DNA from: Ascidiaceihabitans sp.
Lineage (GTDB): Bacteria > Pseudomonadota > Alphaproteobacteria > Rhodobacterales > Rhodobacteraceae
Direction of reading: 5' to 3'
Assembly (NCBI GenBank): GCA_028825475.1
Contig: JAPKAB010000011.1
Span: 1-64,000, forward strand
Length of the DNA: 64,000 bases
Below, in pieces: positions 36,161 through 44,430 of the stretch. The notes beneath the pieces were generated by a model that saw only the letters and a list, made by a program, of their open reading frames with translations, did not search any database and was not told where the DNA came from. The position numbers and the translations under genes are program-made. Each line of letters opens with the position of its first letter. The stretch's first letter is position 1.

Positions 36161-37188
36161 ACCAGCTTCTGATTAAAGTCGCGCCACGTGCGGATCAGCA
36201 CTGGAATAAGCAGGATGCTCACCCCGATAATGGTTAGGACAGAGGTTGCGCCGGCTGAGCCAAAGAATTGGCTCTCGTTACCCACAAGATCATTGTAGAT
36301 AATCCACGACAAAGAGGTGGCGCTGGCTTGGGCCGAGAAACTGACGATCGGTTCAAAGACTCGGAAGTTGTCCATCAATTGGATCAACGAGATGAAGACG
36401 GTGAGCGGCATCAAATGAGGTAGAACAACATAGCGTGTCCGCTCCCAACGTGATGCACCATCAATCATCGCAGCTTCCATTGTGTCAGCAGGAACCGTTT
36501 GTAGCCCTGCGTAAAAGACGATGAATGCGAAAGGGGCAGAGTGCCAAACGCCGTAGACCATAAGCATAATCCAAGTCAGGGTAGGCGATGCTTTCAACGA
36601 TAGGTTTGGATCGTCGAATATCCGCTGCAAGGTCGCGCCAAGGATACCGTTGGCATCAATCATCCAGAACAGGATCAACGAACCAATCAGCGGCGTTACG
36701 ATCATTGGCAACAGGGAGATAAAGATCGTTGGCCCTTTAATCCTCTTTGGCAATGTGTTCACGCCAAGCGCGATCATGAAGCCAAAGATGATGACCAATG
36801 GTGTCACCACGAAAGTGTAGGTCAACGTAAACGCAAGGGCGCGATAGAACGGGAGGTTCAGGGCTTTGGGCATGAAGTCAACAAAGCCAGTGCTGGACTG
36901 CCACGCCAAACCGATTTCGGTGAAGGCAAGGTGATTGCGGTTGGTGTAGGTGCCCAAGCCATTGAACTGACCCAACGGGCGCTCTTCTTTCAGCTTGGCT
37001 GTTTCTTCTACATCTACCTGTAATTCTTGTTTGCACCCAAACGGGCCACAGTTTTCAACTTCAACCATGACGGCTTCATGCTCGATATGCACGGACTGCA
37101 CTGCAACAGAAACAATCGGCAAAGCTATAAACAGCAACATCGTAATCAACGATGGCAATATAAACCAAAAGAAGGTGCGGTTTTTCAT
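36157..37188 (-). CDS. CUT1-type ABC transporter permease (MalF-like)
   Basis: A 343-residue permease with an EAA loop MIDGASRWERTRYVVLPHLMPL. After the first helix there is a periplasmic insert of about 80 residues (roughly 30-110) containing the two cysteines of ENCGPFGCKQE, which could form a disulfide. It pairs with the MalG-like protein to form the channel. A hairpin separates it from the binding-protein gene. Confidence 0.88.
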   Translation of the reverse strand: MKNRTFFWFILPSLITMLLFIALPIVSVAVQSVHIEHEAVMVEVENCGPFGCKQELQVDVEETAKLKEERPLGQFNGLGTYTNRNHLAFTEIGLAWQSSTGFVDFMPKALNLPFYRALAFTLTYTFVVTPLVIIFGFMIALGVNTLPKRIKGPTIFISLLPMIVTPLIGSLILFWMIDANGILGATLQRIFDDPNLSLKASPTLTWIMLMVYGVWHSAPFAFIVFYAGLQTVPADTMEAAMIDGASRWERTRYVVLPHLMPLTVFISLIQLMDNFRVFEPIVSFSAQASATSLSWIIYNDLVGNESQFFGSAGATSVLTIIGVSILLIPVLIRTWRDFNQKLV

Positions 37189-37227
37189 CAGGCTCGCCTA
37201 CGGCTGGGGTGAAAGAGGATGGGTGAA

Positions 37228-37250
37228 GAAGGGGGCGATATGCCCCCTTC
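37228..37250 (-). other. Hairpin between binding-protein and permease genes
   Basis: GAAGGGGGC (37228-37236) and GCCCCCTTC (37242-37250) pair over a five-base loop. On the minus strand it follows the binding-protein stop and is followed by TTCACCC, so it should stabilise the binding-protein mRNA or weaken read-through. Confidence 0.6.
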
Positions 37251-37259
37251 CGTAGTGGT

Positions 37260-38495
37260 TTAGTTTAAGAAGCCTTGCTCTTTTGCTGCTGCGGTATATG
37301 CCGCTTCAACGTCAGCCAATGCTTGCTCTGCGCTTTCAGAGCCCTGCAAGAAATCGGTGATTTCTGCGCCAAGAGCTGTGTGAAGTGCACCCATGAATGG
37401 CAACATTGGGTAGGGCGCTGCGCCGCCAGCTGCTGTGCCTGAAACACCTGCTGATGCTGGGCTTGGCATGTATGCACCGTCCAACCATACAGCTGCGTCA
37501 TTGTTGGCTTTGACAACGTCAGAAGAAATGCCGTTCATCATAGCAACGAATGTTGCTTCTGCATCTTCGTCAGATACGTTGGTTGAGATTGCAATGCCGT
37601 CCCACCATAGTGTTGAAGCTGGGCGTGCGTCGTTGCCCCATGTTGGTGCTGCTGATAGAACAGTGCCGGACACGACTTCGGCTGTTGAGCCTTCGTCGTC
37701 CAGAATGGCGCTGCCGCGTGATCCCCACATTGTTGCCAATGCAAGATTGCCAGCTTCCCACTCAGCCTGTGTCGCGTTGGAGTCATACGTCAGATAATCT
37801 GGATTAGAGTAAGCAACCAGTGACTTAAGCATTTCCAATGTAGCAACGCCGTTTTCGTTGTTTACCGCAGCTTCTGCAGTGCCTGATTTAAAGAAGTCAG
37901 CGCCTGTACCCATGTACATGTTCACGAACTCTTCGGCCAAGTTCCAGCCAGCTTTTGTGTTCAAAGCAACGGGATAGTCCATCAAGCCAGCAGCGCGGAT
38001 TTTTTCAGCGGCAGCAAGAACGTCTTCGTAAGTTGCTGGGATGCCCTCAACGCCAGCTGCTTCCAACACGTCAGTGCGTGAGAACAAGTGTTGTGCGTTG
38101 GCCATGAAGGCAACAGCCATCACTTTGCCGTTCACTGTGATCAACTGGCTTTTGCTCAATGCAGCGCCGTGTTTGGCAACCATTTCGTCCAGTGGGCGAA
38201 CCAAACCGTCGTTCATCAATGTGACGAGGGTAGAGTTGGAAACAACCACTGAGGAGTATTGAGCAGGGTTAGCGGTAAGAGCCGCAACCATAATGTCTTT
38301 GTGATCCTTGGTAAGGTTGGTTTCAACCGTTACGCCGTCACCAGCACATGCTGCTGCGGCAGATGTCACGGCTTGAATTGCTGGGAAATCGTTGGATAAA
38401 ACGCTGACGTTGCCGCCTGAAATACCGCATCCGGCGATTGCTGTGCTTCCCAAAAGTGCGAAAGCACCTGCGAATGTAATAGTCTTTAGAAACAT
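37260..38495 (-). CDS. CUT1-type ABC transporter substrate-binding protein
   Basis: A 411-residue periplasmic binding protein with a signal peptide (MFLKTITFAGAFALLGSTAIAG, cleavage about residue 21). The start at 38495 is preferred over 38516, since GGGAG sits six bases before it. The mature chain has the extracellular solute-binding family 1 pattern (MVAALTANPAQYSSVVVSN, GWNLAEEFVNMYMGTGADFF, WWDGIAISTNVSDEDAE). The ligand is not deducible by eye; the CUT1 type and the LacI regulator suggest a sugar or polyol. Confidence 0.87.
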   Translation of the reverse strand: MFLKTITFAGAFALLGSTAIAGCGISGGNVSVLSNDFPAIQAVTSAAAACAGDGVTVETNLTKDHKDIMVAALTANPAQYSSVVVSNSTLVTLMNDGLVRPLDEMVAKHGAALSKSQLITVNGKVMAVAFMANAQHLFSRTDVLEAAGVEGIPATYEDVLAAAEKIRAAGLMDYPVALNTKAGWNLAEEFVNMYMGTGADFFKSGTAEAAVNNENGVATLEMLKSLVAYSNPDYLTYDSNATQAEWEAGNLALATMWGSRGSAILDDEGSTAEVVSGTVLSAAPTWGNDARPASTLWWDGIAISTNVSDEDAEATFVAMMNGISSDVVKANNDAAVWLDGAYMPSPASAGVSGTAAGGAAPYPMLPFMGALHTALGAEITDFLQGSESAEQALADVEAAYTAAAKEQGFLN

Positions 38496-38577
38496 TTGTT
38501 TCTCCCTGGTTTTCATTAAGATGCGCCTTGCAAGATCGCACCTTGGTTACTCCCCTTTCTGGGGATTTGGTTCGGGG

Positions 38578-39627
38578 TTATCCCCCAATTCGCGCACCTG
38601 TTTGTGTATCGAACAAATGGCAAATGTCGTTTGGCACAGAGATACGAACCATGTCGCCGATCTGTGCGCGGTATTCTTTGGATGCCTTGACCGAGACCAG
38701 CTCGCCGTTCACCCGAACAGTTATCATCGTCGCGTCCCCAAGCAGTTCCATCGTGTAAACAGCCGCGTGGATTTCACCGCCAGTGTCCACGATGGATGCG
38801 TCTTCTGCGCGAAATCCTAGCTGAACAGGGCCATCGGCTATGTCAAAGCCTGCGACCTTGATATGATCGCCCTCAAAGACGCCGCCCGCAGATAATCCGG
38901 TCACCAAGTTCATGGCAGGTGAGCCAATAAAACTGGCGACGAAAGCGTTGGCAGGGCGGTCATAGATTTCAGTCGGGCTGCCCACTTGCTGCACAACGCC
39001 GCCTTTCATCACGACCACCCGGTCTGCCAATGTCATGGCTTCGATCTGATCGTGGGTGACGTAGATGGTTGTGACCTTCAGTTCGTGGCTTAGGTTTTTG
39101 ATTTGGGCACGGGTCGAAACCCGCAGCTTTGCGTCCAAATTGGAAAGAGGTTCATCCATTAAGAAGACATTGGGCTCACGTACAATCGCACGGGCCAATG
39201 CCACGCGTTGGCGTTGGCCACCAGATAGTTCTGCTGGTTTGCGATGTAGGAAATCATCCAGTTCAACCATGGCAGAGGCACGCATCACACGTTTTTCATG
39301 CTCGGCCTCAGGGATTTTGCGTACCTTCAAAGGAAAACGAATGTTTTCGTAAACATTCATGTTCGGGTACAAAGCATAGGATTGGAACACCATCGCAACA
39401 TCGCGATCTTTGGGGTCCAAATCATTCACTCGAACGCCGTCGATCAGGATGTCGCCACCTGTTACGTCCTCTAAACCAGCGATCATACGCATGGTTGTCG
39501 TCTTGCCGCAGCCGGATGGGCCAAGCAGCACAAGAAACTCTTGATCCGCAATTGTAAGGTTGAAGTCTTCGACCCCAACGAAGGTTCCCCATCGCTTTGA
39601 TAGATTGCGCAATTGGATTTCGGCCAT
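38578..39627 (-). CDS. CUT1-type ABC transporter ATPase (UgpC/MalK-like)
   Basis: A 349-residue ATPase: Walker A GPSGCGKTT (about 36-44), LSGGQRQRVALARAIV signature, Walker B VFLMDEPLSNLDAKLR, then a C-terminal TOBE/OB regulatory domain ending in DTQTGARIGG. The start at 39627 has GGGGGG five bases upstream and is better than 39648. It is the first gene of the minus-strand operon and starts about 30 bp from the nearer LacI-type operator. Confidence 0.9.
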   Translation of the reverse strand: MAEIQLRNLSKRWGTFVGVEDFNLTIADQEFLVLLGPSGCGKTTTMRMIAGLEDVTGGDILIDGVRVNDLDPKDRDVAMVFQSYALYPNMNVYENIRFPLKVRKIPEAEHEKRVMRASAMVELDDFLHRKPAELSGGQRQRVALARAIVREPNVFLMDEPLSNLDAKLRVSTRAQIKNLSHELKVTTIYVTHDQIEAMTLADRVVVMKGGVVQQVGSPTEIYDRPANAFVASFIGSPAMNLVTGLSAGGVFEGDHIKVAGFDIADGPVQLGFRAEDASIVDTGGEIHAAVYTMELLGDATMITVRVNGELVSVKASKEYRAQIGDMVRISVPNDICHLFDTQTGARIGG

Positions 39628-39654
39628 GCAGTCCCCCCGGATGATCATTGATCA

Positions 39655-39674
39655 TTTTGCATACGTTTGCAAAA
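39655..39674. promoter_or_regulatory. LacI-type operator O1
   Basis: TTTTGCATACGTTTGCAAAA, a 20-bp near-palindrome centred on CG as in GalR/LacI operators. It is the exact reverse complement of the second site at 39710-39729. It lies about 30 bp before the ATPase start. Confidence 0.85.
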
Positions 39675-39709
39675 AGGATAGACTTCGATCAAACGCTCAT
39701 GCAAGCTAA

Positions 39710-39729
39710 TTTTGCAAACGTATGCAAAA
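39710..39729. promoter_or_regulatory. LacI-type operator O2
   Basis: TTTTGCAAACGTATGCAAAA, reverse complement of O1, 55 bp away start to start. Placed between the two divergent operons, the pair suits binding by the cluster's own LacI-type regulator, possibly as a tetramer or two dimers. Confidence 0.85.
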
Positions 39730-39785
39730 TACTGATGCGGTTCGATGCAAAGCCCTTTGTATCAAAGGAAAAAAAGGAAAATACG

Positions 39786-40784
39786 TTGAGTTTTCAAGCT
39801 GAAAAACAAGTGATACGGGAATACTATGGCGCTTTGGACAATGCCAAAGGGGATGGAATCACCGCCGTTCTGGGCCAGTACACTGCTGACAACTACACAT
39901 GGCGCGCTTTTCATCCTTTTCATTTGCAAACAGAGTCAAAAACGGTGTCGGAACTGTTCTGGCAGCCGTTTCGCGGCGCTGTAACGTCCATGCAGCGGCG
40001 GATGGATGTCTTTTTCGCGGGTAACAACTTTATCGACGACAGTGGTTCTGTTTGGGTTTGTTCGATGGGTCACTTGATGGGTTTGTTTGACGCCCCTTGG
40101 TTGGGAATTCAGCCAACCGGCAAAATGATCATGTTACGTTATGCTGAGTTCCACAAAGTTGTAGATGGCAAGATCGCCGAAACTGCATTCTACTTTGATA
40201 TTCCACATTTCATGATGCAGGCAGGTTATAAACCTTTTCCAGACCAAGCCGCCGCACACATGGTCCAACCTGGACCCGCACCCCATGACGCGCTGTTGTT
40301 TGAAGATGCTGATCCCGAAGAGGGGCAAAAGACATTAGACGTCATGCATAAAATGATCAGCGACTTGGGGCAATGGAACAGCGGTTTGCCACTTGAGGAA
40401 GAGCTAGCCCTAAGTTGGCACGACGATATGATCTGGTGGGGTCCTGCGGGTATTGGAGCGACTTATACGATCGCTCGCTATGCTCAGCAACATTCAGGTC
40501 CATTCCGCGCTGGGCTAAGCGACCGATCGGGAACAGGTCACATCGCCCGTATCGCTGAGGGAAATTATAGTGGTTTCTTTGGGTGGCCAAACTTCAAGGC
40601 AAAAGCAACAGGTGGATATCTGGGGCTGCCATCCAATGACAAAATTTGCGAGTTTCGGGTTATTGACGTTTATCGACGGGATGGGGACAAGCTCAAGGAA
40701 AACTGGGTGTTTCTCGATATGTTGCACTTTTTCAACCAGCAAGGTGTAGACATTTTGGGAGAACTGGAAGGCGGGCAGGAATGA
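39786..40784 (+). CDS. Tandem SnoaL/NTF2-like protein (fourth of four)
   Basis: A 332-residue protein with two SnoaL-like halves, paralogous to the protein at 32359-33405: both have DIPxxMMQAG, W-GPAGIG and a closing NWV-D-L---QGVD-L segment. The TTG at 39786 is chosen because AAGGA precedes it by seven bases; upstream in-frame ATG codons at 39735 and earlier fall in or near the operators and lack a ribosome site. It opens the short plus-strand operon divergent from the transporter and overlaps the amidohydrolase gene by ATGA. Confidence 0.72.
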   Translation: MSFQAEKQVIREYYGALDNAKGDGITAVLGQYTADNYTWRAFHPFHLQTESKTVSELFWQPFRGAVTSMQRRMDVFFAGNNFIDDSGSVWVCSMGHLMGLFDAPWLGIQPTGKMIMLRYAEFHKVVDGKIAETAFYFDIPHFMMQAGYKPFPDQAAAHMVQPGPAPHDALLFEDADPEEGQKTLDVMHKMISDLGQWNSGLPLEEELALSWHDDMIWWGPAGIGATYTIARYAQQHSGPFRAGLSDRSGTGHIARIAEGNYSGFFGWPNFKAKATGGYLGLPSNDKICEFRVIDVYRRDGDKLKENWVFLDMLHFFNQQGVDILGELEGGQE

Positions 40785-41659
40785 AATACATCGACGCGCA
40801 CCATCACCTTTGGGACTTAAATGCGGTTTCATATCCGTGGCTTGAGGCAAAGGGCGTAACGCGTTTCTTTGGTGATCCCGCACCCATCCAACGCAATTAC
40901 CTGATTGATGAGTTCAGCGCAGAGGCGGCGCCTTTTGGATTTGTGGGCTCTGTTCATGTTCAAGTGGGGGCCGCGGATGCGTGGGAAGAAGCCAAATGGG
41001 TTCAGGTAGTCGCCGATTCAAATCCCGATTGGCCGATGGCGCAGGTTGTTTTTTGTGACCTGACCAGCCCAGATTTAGCAGATCAACTTGACCGTTTCCA
41101 AACCCTGTCTACCGTGCGCGGGGTGCGCCAGATTGTTGGGCGTGCGCCGGGTGAAGATGCACAAACGGGCACCAATGAATTGGCCCAGTCAGATGCGTTC
41201 TTGGAAGGGCTAAAAGCGGTCGGCGAACGCGGGTTAAGTTTCGATTTGCAACTTATTCCCGAGCTGATGCCTGCGATGGCCGACGTGTTGAAGCAGGTGC
41301 CGCAAACGCGAGTTGCTCTGTGCCATGCCGGATCGCCTCATGACCGCAGTCTTGAGGGGGTGCGTGGGTATGCACAGGCGCTACGGTCTCTATCTCAGCT
41401 GCCCCAAGTTTATTGCAAGCTGTCTGGTCTTGGCATGTTCGACCACAATTGGAATGCGCAAAGCATCCGGCCAATTGTTGACGTCTGTCTAGATCAGTTT
41501 GGGCCTGAACGCTGTATGTTTGGTTCAAACTTCCCAGTTGATAAACTGTATTCAAGCTATGAAAAGTTGGCGAACAGTTACGGTGAAATTGTCCCGGTGG
41601 GAGTACACAGGCTCGTGTTTTCTGATGTTAGTCGGACGTTTTATGGTCTTACTGAGTAG
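40781..41659 (+). CDS. Amidohydrolase-2 / COG3618 lactonase-like hydrolase
   Basis: A 292-residue TIM-barrel hydrolase of the COG3618 group, which includes L-fuconolactonase, L-rhamnono-lactonase and 4-sulfomuconolactone hydrolase. It opens with YIDAHHHLWDL (metal-type HxH) and has VRGVRQIVG, ALCHAGSP and a late MFGSNFPVDKLYSSYEK with the conserved aspartate. In a cluster with two alcohol dehydrogenases, lactone hydrolysis after sugar oxidation is the simplest idea. It is the last gene of the plus-strand operon. Confidence 0.83.
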   Translation: MKYIDAHHHLWDLNAVSYPWLEAKGVTRFFGDPAPIQRNYLIDEFSAEAAPFGFVGSVHVQVGAADAWEEAKWVQVVADSNPDWPMAQVVFCDLTSPDLADQLDRFQTLSTVRGVRQIVGRAPGEDAQTGTNELAQSDAFLEGLKAVGERGLSFDLQLIPELMPAMADVLKQVPQTRVALCHAGSPHDRSLEGVRGYAQALRSLSQLPQVYCKLSGLGMFDHNWNAQSIRPIVDVCLDQFGPERCMFGSNFPVDKLYSSYEKLANSYGEIVPVGVHRLVFSDVSRTFYGLTE

Positions 41660-42079
41660 TTCATTGTTTTCATTATTTGGGATGGGAAAATTCGGTCTGT
41701 TGCTTCCCAGCATTTGCGTCGTCCCCAAACAACGTTGCCTTAATCCTAGCGATGCTCTCTAAAAGACCATGTAGCAAGGCAATATCACAATTCGGCCGCA
41801 ACGACGGCGCGATTGTGGGTGCTTCTTTGCGTTAAATTAGAGGTGGGCAGAGACTGATCTACCCCCTTCATCGATCCGAACCTTTGATGGAGAATTCGCG
41901 GTTTCCAGACAGGACCGAGAGCGTCAAACGTCTCCAATGTTGAGCTCGTCTATTTTGGTTTCCCCTTGGTCAATTTGCCGCTTCTCAAGATAGTGTGGTA
42001 GCAAGGTAAAACTAAATTGAATAAAACGGCTGAAACGGATAGTACTAGTGGATTATAACCTATCAATAAGGGACGTAGG
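41660..42079. other. Gene-poor spacer
   Basis: About 420 bases with no convincing gene on either strand. An imperfect inverted repeat CACAAT...ATTGTG flanks a GC-rich core near 41806-41837, and a 28-codon minus-strand frame (about 41785-41871) lacks a ribosome site. It may be a relic of a lost gene or mobile element. The last 80 bases should carry the promoter of the H-NOX operon. Confidence 0.4.
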
Positions 42080-42622
42080 ATGAAGGGCACGGTTTTTGTA
42101 GAACTTCTCAAAATGGCAGAAGATGCATTTGGAGAGGATGTTGTCGATTCCGTTCTGGACAAAGCGGACCTTGAAAATGATGGGGCTTATACTTCAGTTG
42201 GAAACTATTCCTGTGCAGAACTTATGAAAGTTGTTGAAGCTTTCAGTGAGCATTCGGGGCTTAGCCCAGAGGTGTTGCAGCGTAAGTTTGGGAACTGGAT
42301 GCATGAACATTTTGCCCAAAATTTTCCAGAATTTTACAAAGACAAAGATGGATCGTTTGACATGCTTGAAGCATTGGATGGCGAAATTCATGTTGAGGTT
42401 AGAAAGCTCTACCCGGAAGCAGAATTGCCGCGTTTCACAACGAACCGAAAATCAGACAATCACTTAGAGATGGTTTATTCTTCTCCGCGCCCACTCGTTG
42501 GATTCTGCCACGGTCTGATTGAGGCATGTACGGCTAATTTTGGTGAGACGGCGGAGATCGAGCGCGGTGAAACCGAAGCTGAAGACAACTGCACGACCTT
42601 TCAAATCAAAGTTACAAGTTAA
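42080..42622 (+). CDS. hnoX: H-NOX heme nitric oxide sensor
   Basis: A 180-residue heme protein of the H-NOX (HNOB) family, which senses nitric oxide. It starts MKGTVFVELLKM as the family does. The proximal heme histidine is H104 in LEALDGEIHVEV, the conserved proline is P117 in AELPRF, and the heme-propionate YxSxR motif is YSSPR at 133-137. The segment after it, PLVGFCHGL, shows no distal tyrosine of the oxygen-binding type, so NO selectivity is expected. Twelve bases separate it from the hybrid kinase, the usual partner. Confidence 0.92.
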   Translation: MKGTVFVELLKMAEDAFGEDVVDSVLDKADLENDGAYTSVGNYSCAELMKVVEAFSEHSGLSPEVLQRKFGNWMHEHFAQNFPEFYKDKDGSFDMLEALDGEIHVEVRKLYPEAELPRFTTNRKSDNHLEMVYSSPRPLVGFCHGLIEACTANFGETAEIERGETEAEDNCTTFQIKVTS

Positions 42623-42634
42623 TCAGGTTGCCCG

Positions 42635-44377
42635 ATGCCAACAGTAGAAGATGATCGTGTATCCCGCCGGAGATACCAAAGAGAGCAACGCGCGCGCGCT
42701 GAAGCTGAAGAGCTTCTGGAAAACAAAAGCCGTGAGCTGTTTTTGGCAAATCAGAAACTCAGCGAATACTCCGGACATTTAGAAACGGCTGTACTGGAAC
42801 GCACAACGGAATTGCGTCAGGCGCTTGTTCAAGCTGAAGCAGCTTCCGCTGTTCGAACGCGTTTTGTTGCGACCATGAGCCATGAAATTCGCACCCCATT
42901 GGGTGGAATGCTTGGTATGATTGACCTTCTTGAGATGGACGAGGACAATCCAGAGAAGCTTGAGTTCCTAAAGAATGCAAGGATTTCGGGGCAAGCGTTA
43001 AGCCGCATTGTGAATGACGTGTTGGATTTTTCCAAAATGGAAGCTGGTGTTTTTGTCTTTGAAGACGAGGGCGTGGATATCCGTGCCCTTATTGGCAGCG
43101 TTATTGCAATGGCTGGCGCAAACCTAATAAGCGAAGGCCGCATGATTGAGAGCAAGGTGGACCTATCCGTGCCGCCGTTGTTCTTTGGCGATGCAACACG
43201 CATTCGTCAGGTCATTTCTAACTTGGTCAGCAATGCGGTTAACTATTCAACTGATGGTATAATCACTGTTTGTGCAAAATCGACACCGCATGCAAAAGGC
43301 ATTTTACTGCGCGTCGAAGTTCAAGATTTTGGCATAGGTATTGATAAGGAACAGTTGGGCAACCTGTTTAAAGATTTCTCACAAATTTCCAACTCACTGA
43401 CCGCAGCGGCGCGTGGCACTGGCCTTGGGCTCGCGATCAGCAAACGTATTGTTGAGGGATGTGGTGGTGCGATTGGTGTTGATAGCACCCCGGGCTTTGG
43501 CTCCACTTTTTGGTTTGAGATCCCAGCAGAAGTTTTGGCGACACCACAAATTGTTGAAGCTGAACATACCTTGGATGAGGAATTTGCTGAAACCTTTAGC
43601 CTCAAAGGTACTCGTGTTCTTTTGGCGGAAGACAACGCGATCAACCAAAAACTGTTGCTTACCTATCTTGATCGAATGGGTGTTGAGGCTGTGTTGGCTG
43701 AGAATGGGCGTATTGCGGTTGAGAAGTTCGAACCCGGTTTGTTTGATCTGATCCTGATGGATGTTGCGATGCCTGAGATGGATGGCCTTGAAGCAACGGG
43801 CCTGATCCGCAAATCTGCTGACTTAAAGGATATTCCACCAGTTATCGTTTTGACAGCACACGTCATGGACGCGATTCAAGAAGAGGCATCTGTCGTTGGT
43901 GTTGATACAGTCCTGTGTAAGCCAATACCGTTCAGAGAGTTGAAAGCCGCGATGATCAAGACATTGGGTCGCAGCCTAATGTTCGAACCCGTTCATGAAG
44001 AGGCATCTGTGCCAGCCGTGGAAACGCTCGTTAAAGCTGCACCGCGAAATGTAACGGCGCTTATGTCTGGGCCGATGGCAGAAGATCTCTTGCTAATGTT
44101 TTCGCAAGAAGATCTTTCACAACTCGTTTCAAAATACGTTGCCGATGGTCAAGAAACCCTAACGAAAATATCCGAAGCCCATGGTTTGGGTCAGGCAGCT
44201 AACTTGCGTGAAAATGCGCATTACCTCAAGGGTTCTTCACTGCTTATGGGTTTTAATCGGGTTGCTGCATTGTGCACCGAGGTTGAAGATAACGCCGTAG
44301 ATATCAGTGCATCGCGGATGTTGGGAATTGGACAAGAAATGTCTGATCTGTTTTCAGAGATTCTAGATCACGTTTGA
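42635..44377 (+). CDS. Hybrid histidine kinase with receiver and Hpt domains, H-NOX partner
   Basis: A 580-residue soluble kinase. Order: N-terminal coiled coil (about 10-75), HisKA with H83 in MSHEIRTPLGGM, HATPase with N200, DFGIGI and GTGLGLAISKRI, a receiver domain (325-445) with LLAEDNAINQ and phosphoacceptor D376 in LILMDVAMPEMDG, and a C-terminal Hpt with H529 in ENAHYLKGSSLLMGF. It has no membrane segment or PAS sensor, so the H-NOX protein should provide the input. Such pairs regulate biofilm and cyclic-di-GMP in other bacteria. A cognate output regulator is not in the window. Confidence 0.9.
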   Translation: MPTVEDDRVSRRRYQREQRARAEAEELLENKSRELFLANQKLSEYSGHLETAVLERTTELRQALVQAEAASAVRTRFVATMSHEIRTPLGGMLGMIDLLEMDEDNPEKLEFLKNARISGQALSRIVNDVLDFSKMEAGVFVFEDEGVDIRALIGSVIAMAGANLISEGRMIESKVDLSVPPLFFGDATRIRQVISNLVSNAVNYSTDGIITVCAKSTPHAKGILLRVEVQDFGIGIDKEQLGNLFKDFSQISNSLTAAARGTGLGLAISKRIVEGCGGAIGVDSTPGFGSTFWFEIPAEVLATPQIVEAEHTLDEEFAETFSLKGTRVLLAEDNAINQKLLLTYLDRMGVEAVLAENGRIAVEKFEPGLFDLILMDVAMPEMDGLEATGLIRKSADLKDIPPVIVLTAHVMDAIQEEASVVGVDTVLCKPIPFRELKAAMIKTLGRSLMFEPVHEEASVPAVETLVKAAPRNVTALMSGPMAEDLLLMFSQEDLSQLVSKYVADGQETLTKISEAHGLGQAANLRENAHYLKGSSLLMGFNRVAALCTEVEDNAVDISASRMLGIGQEMSDLFSEILDHV

Positions 44378-44430
44378 TGTTTAGCCTCAGGTAAGCGGTT
44401 GGTTGATCGGTTTAATTTATACGTAAGGGT

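Noticed and set aside
41785-41871. 28-codon minus-strand frame in the spacer before the H-NOX gene
   Set aside because: No ribosome site and no similarity to a known small protein; the sequence may be a relic but no element could be named.
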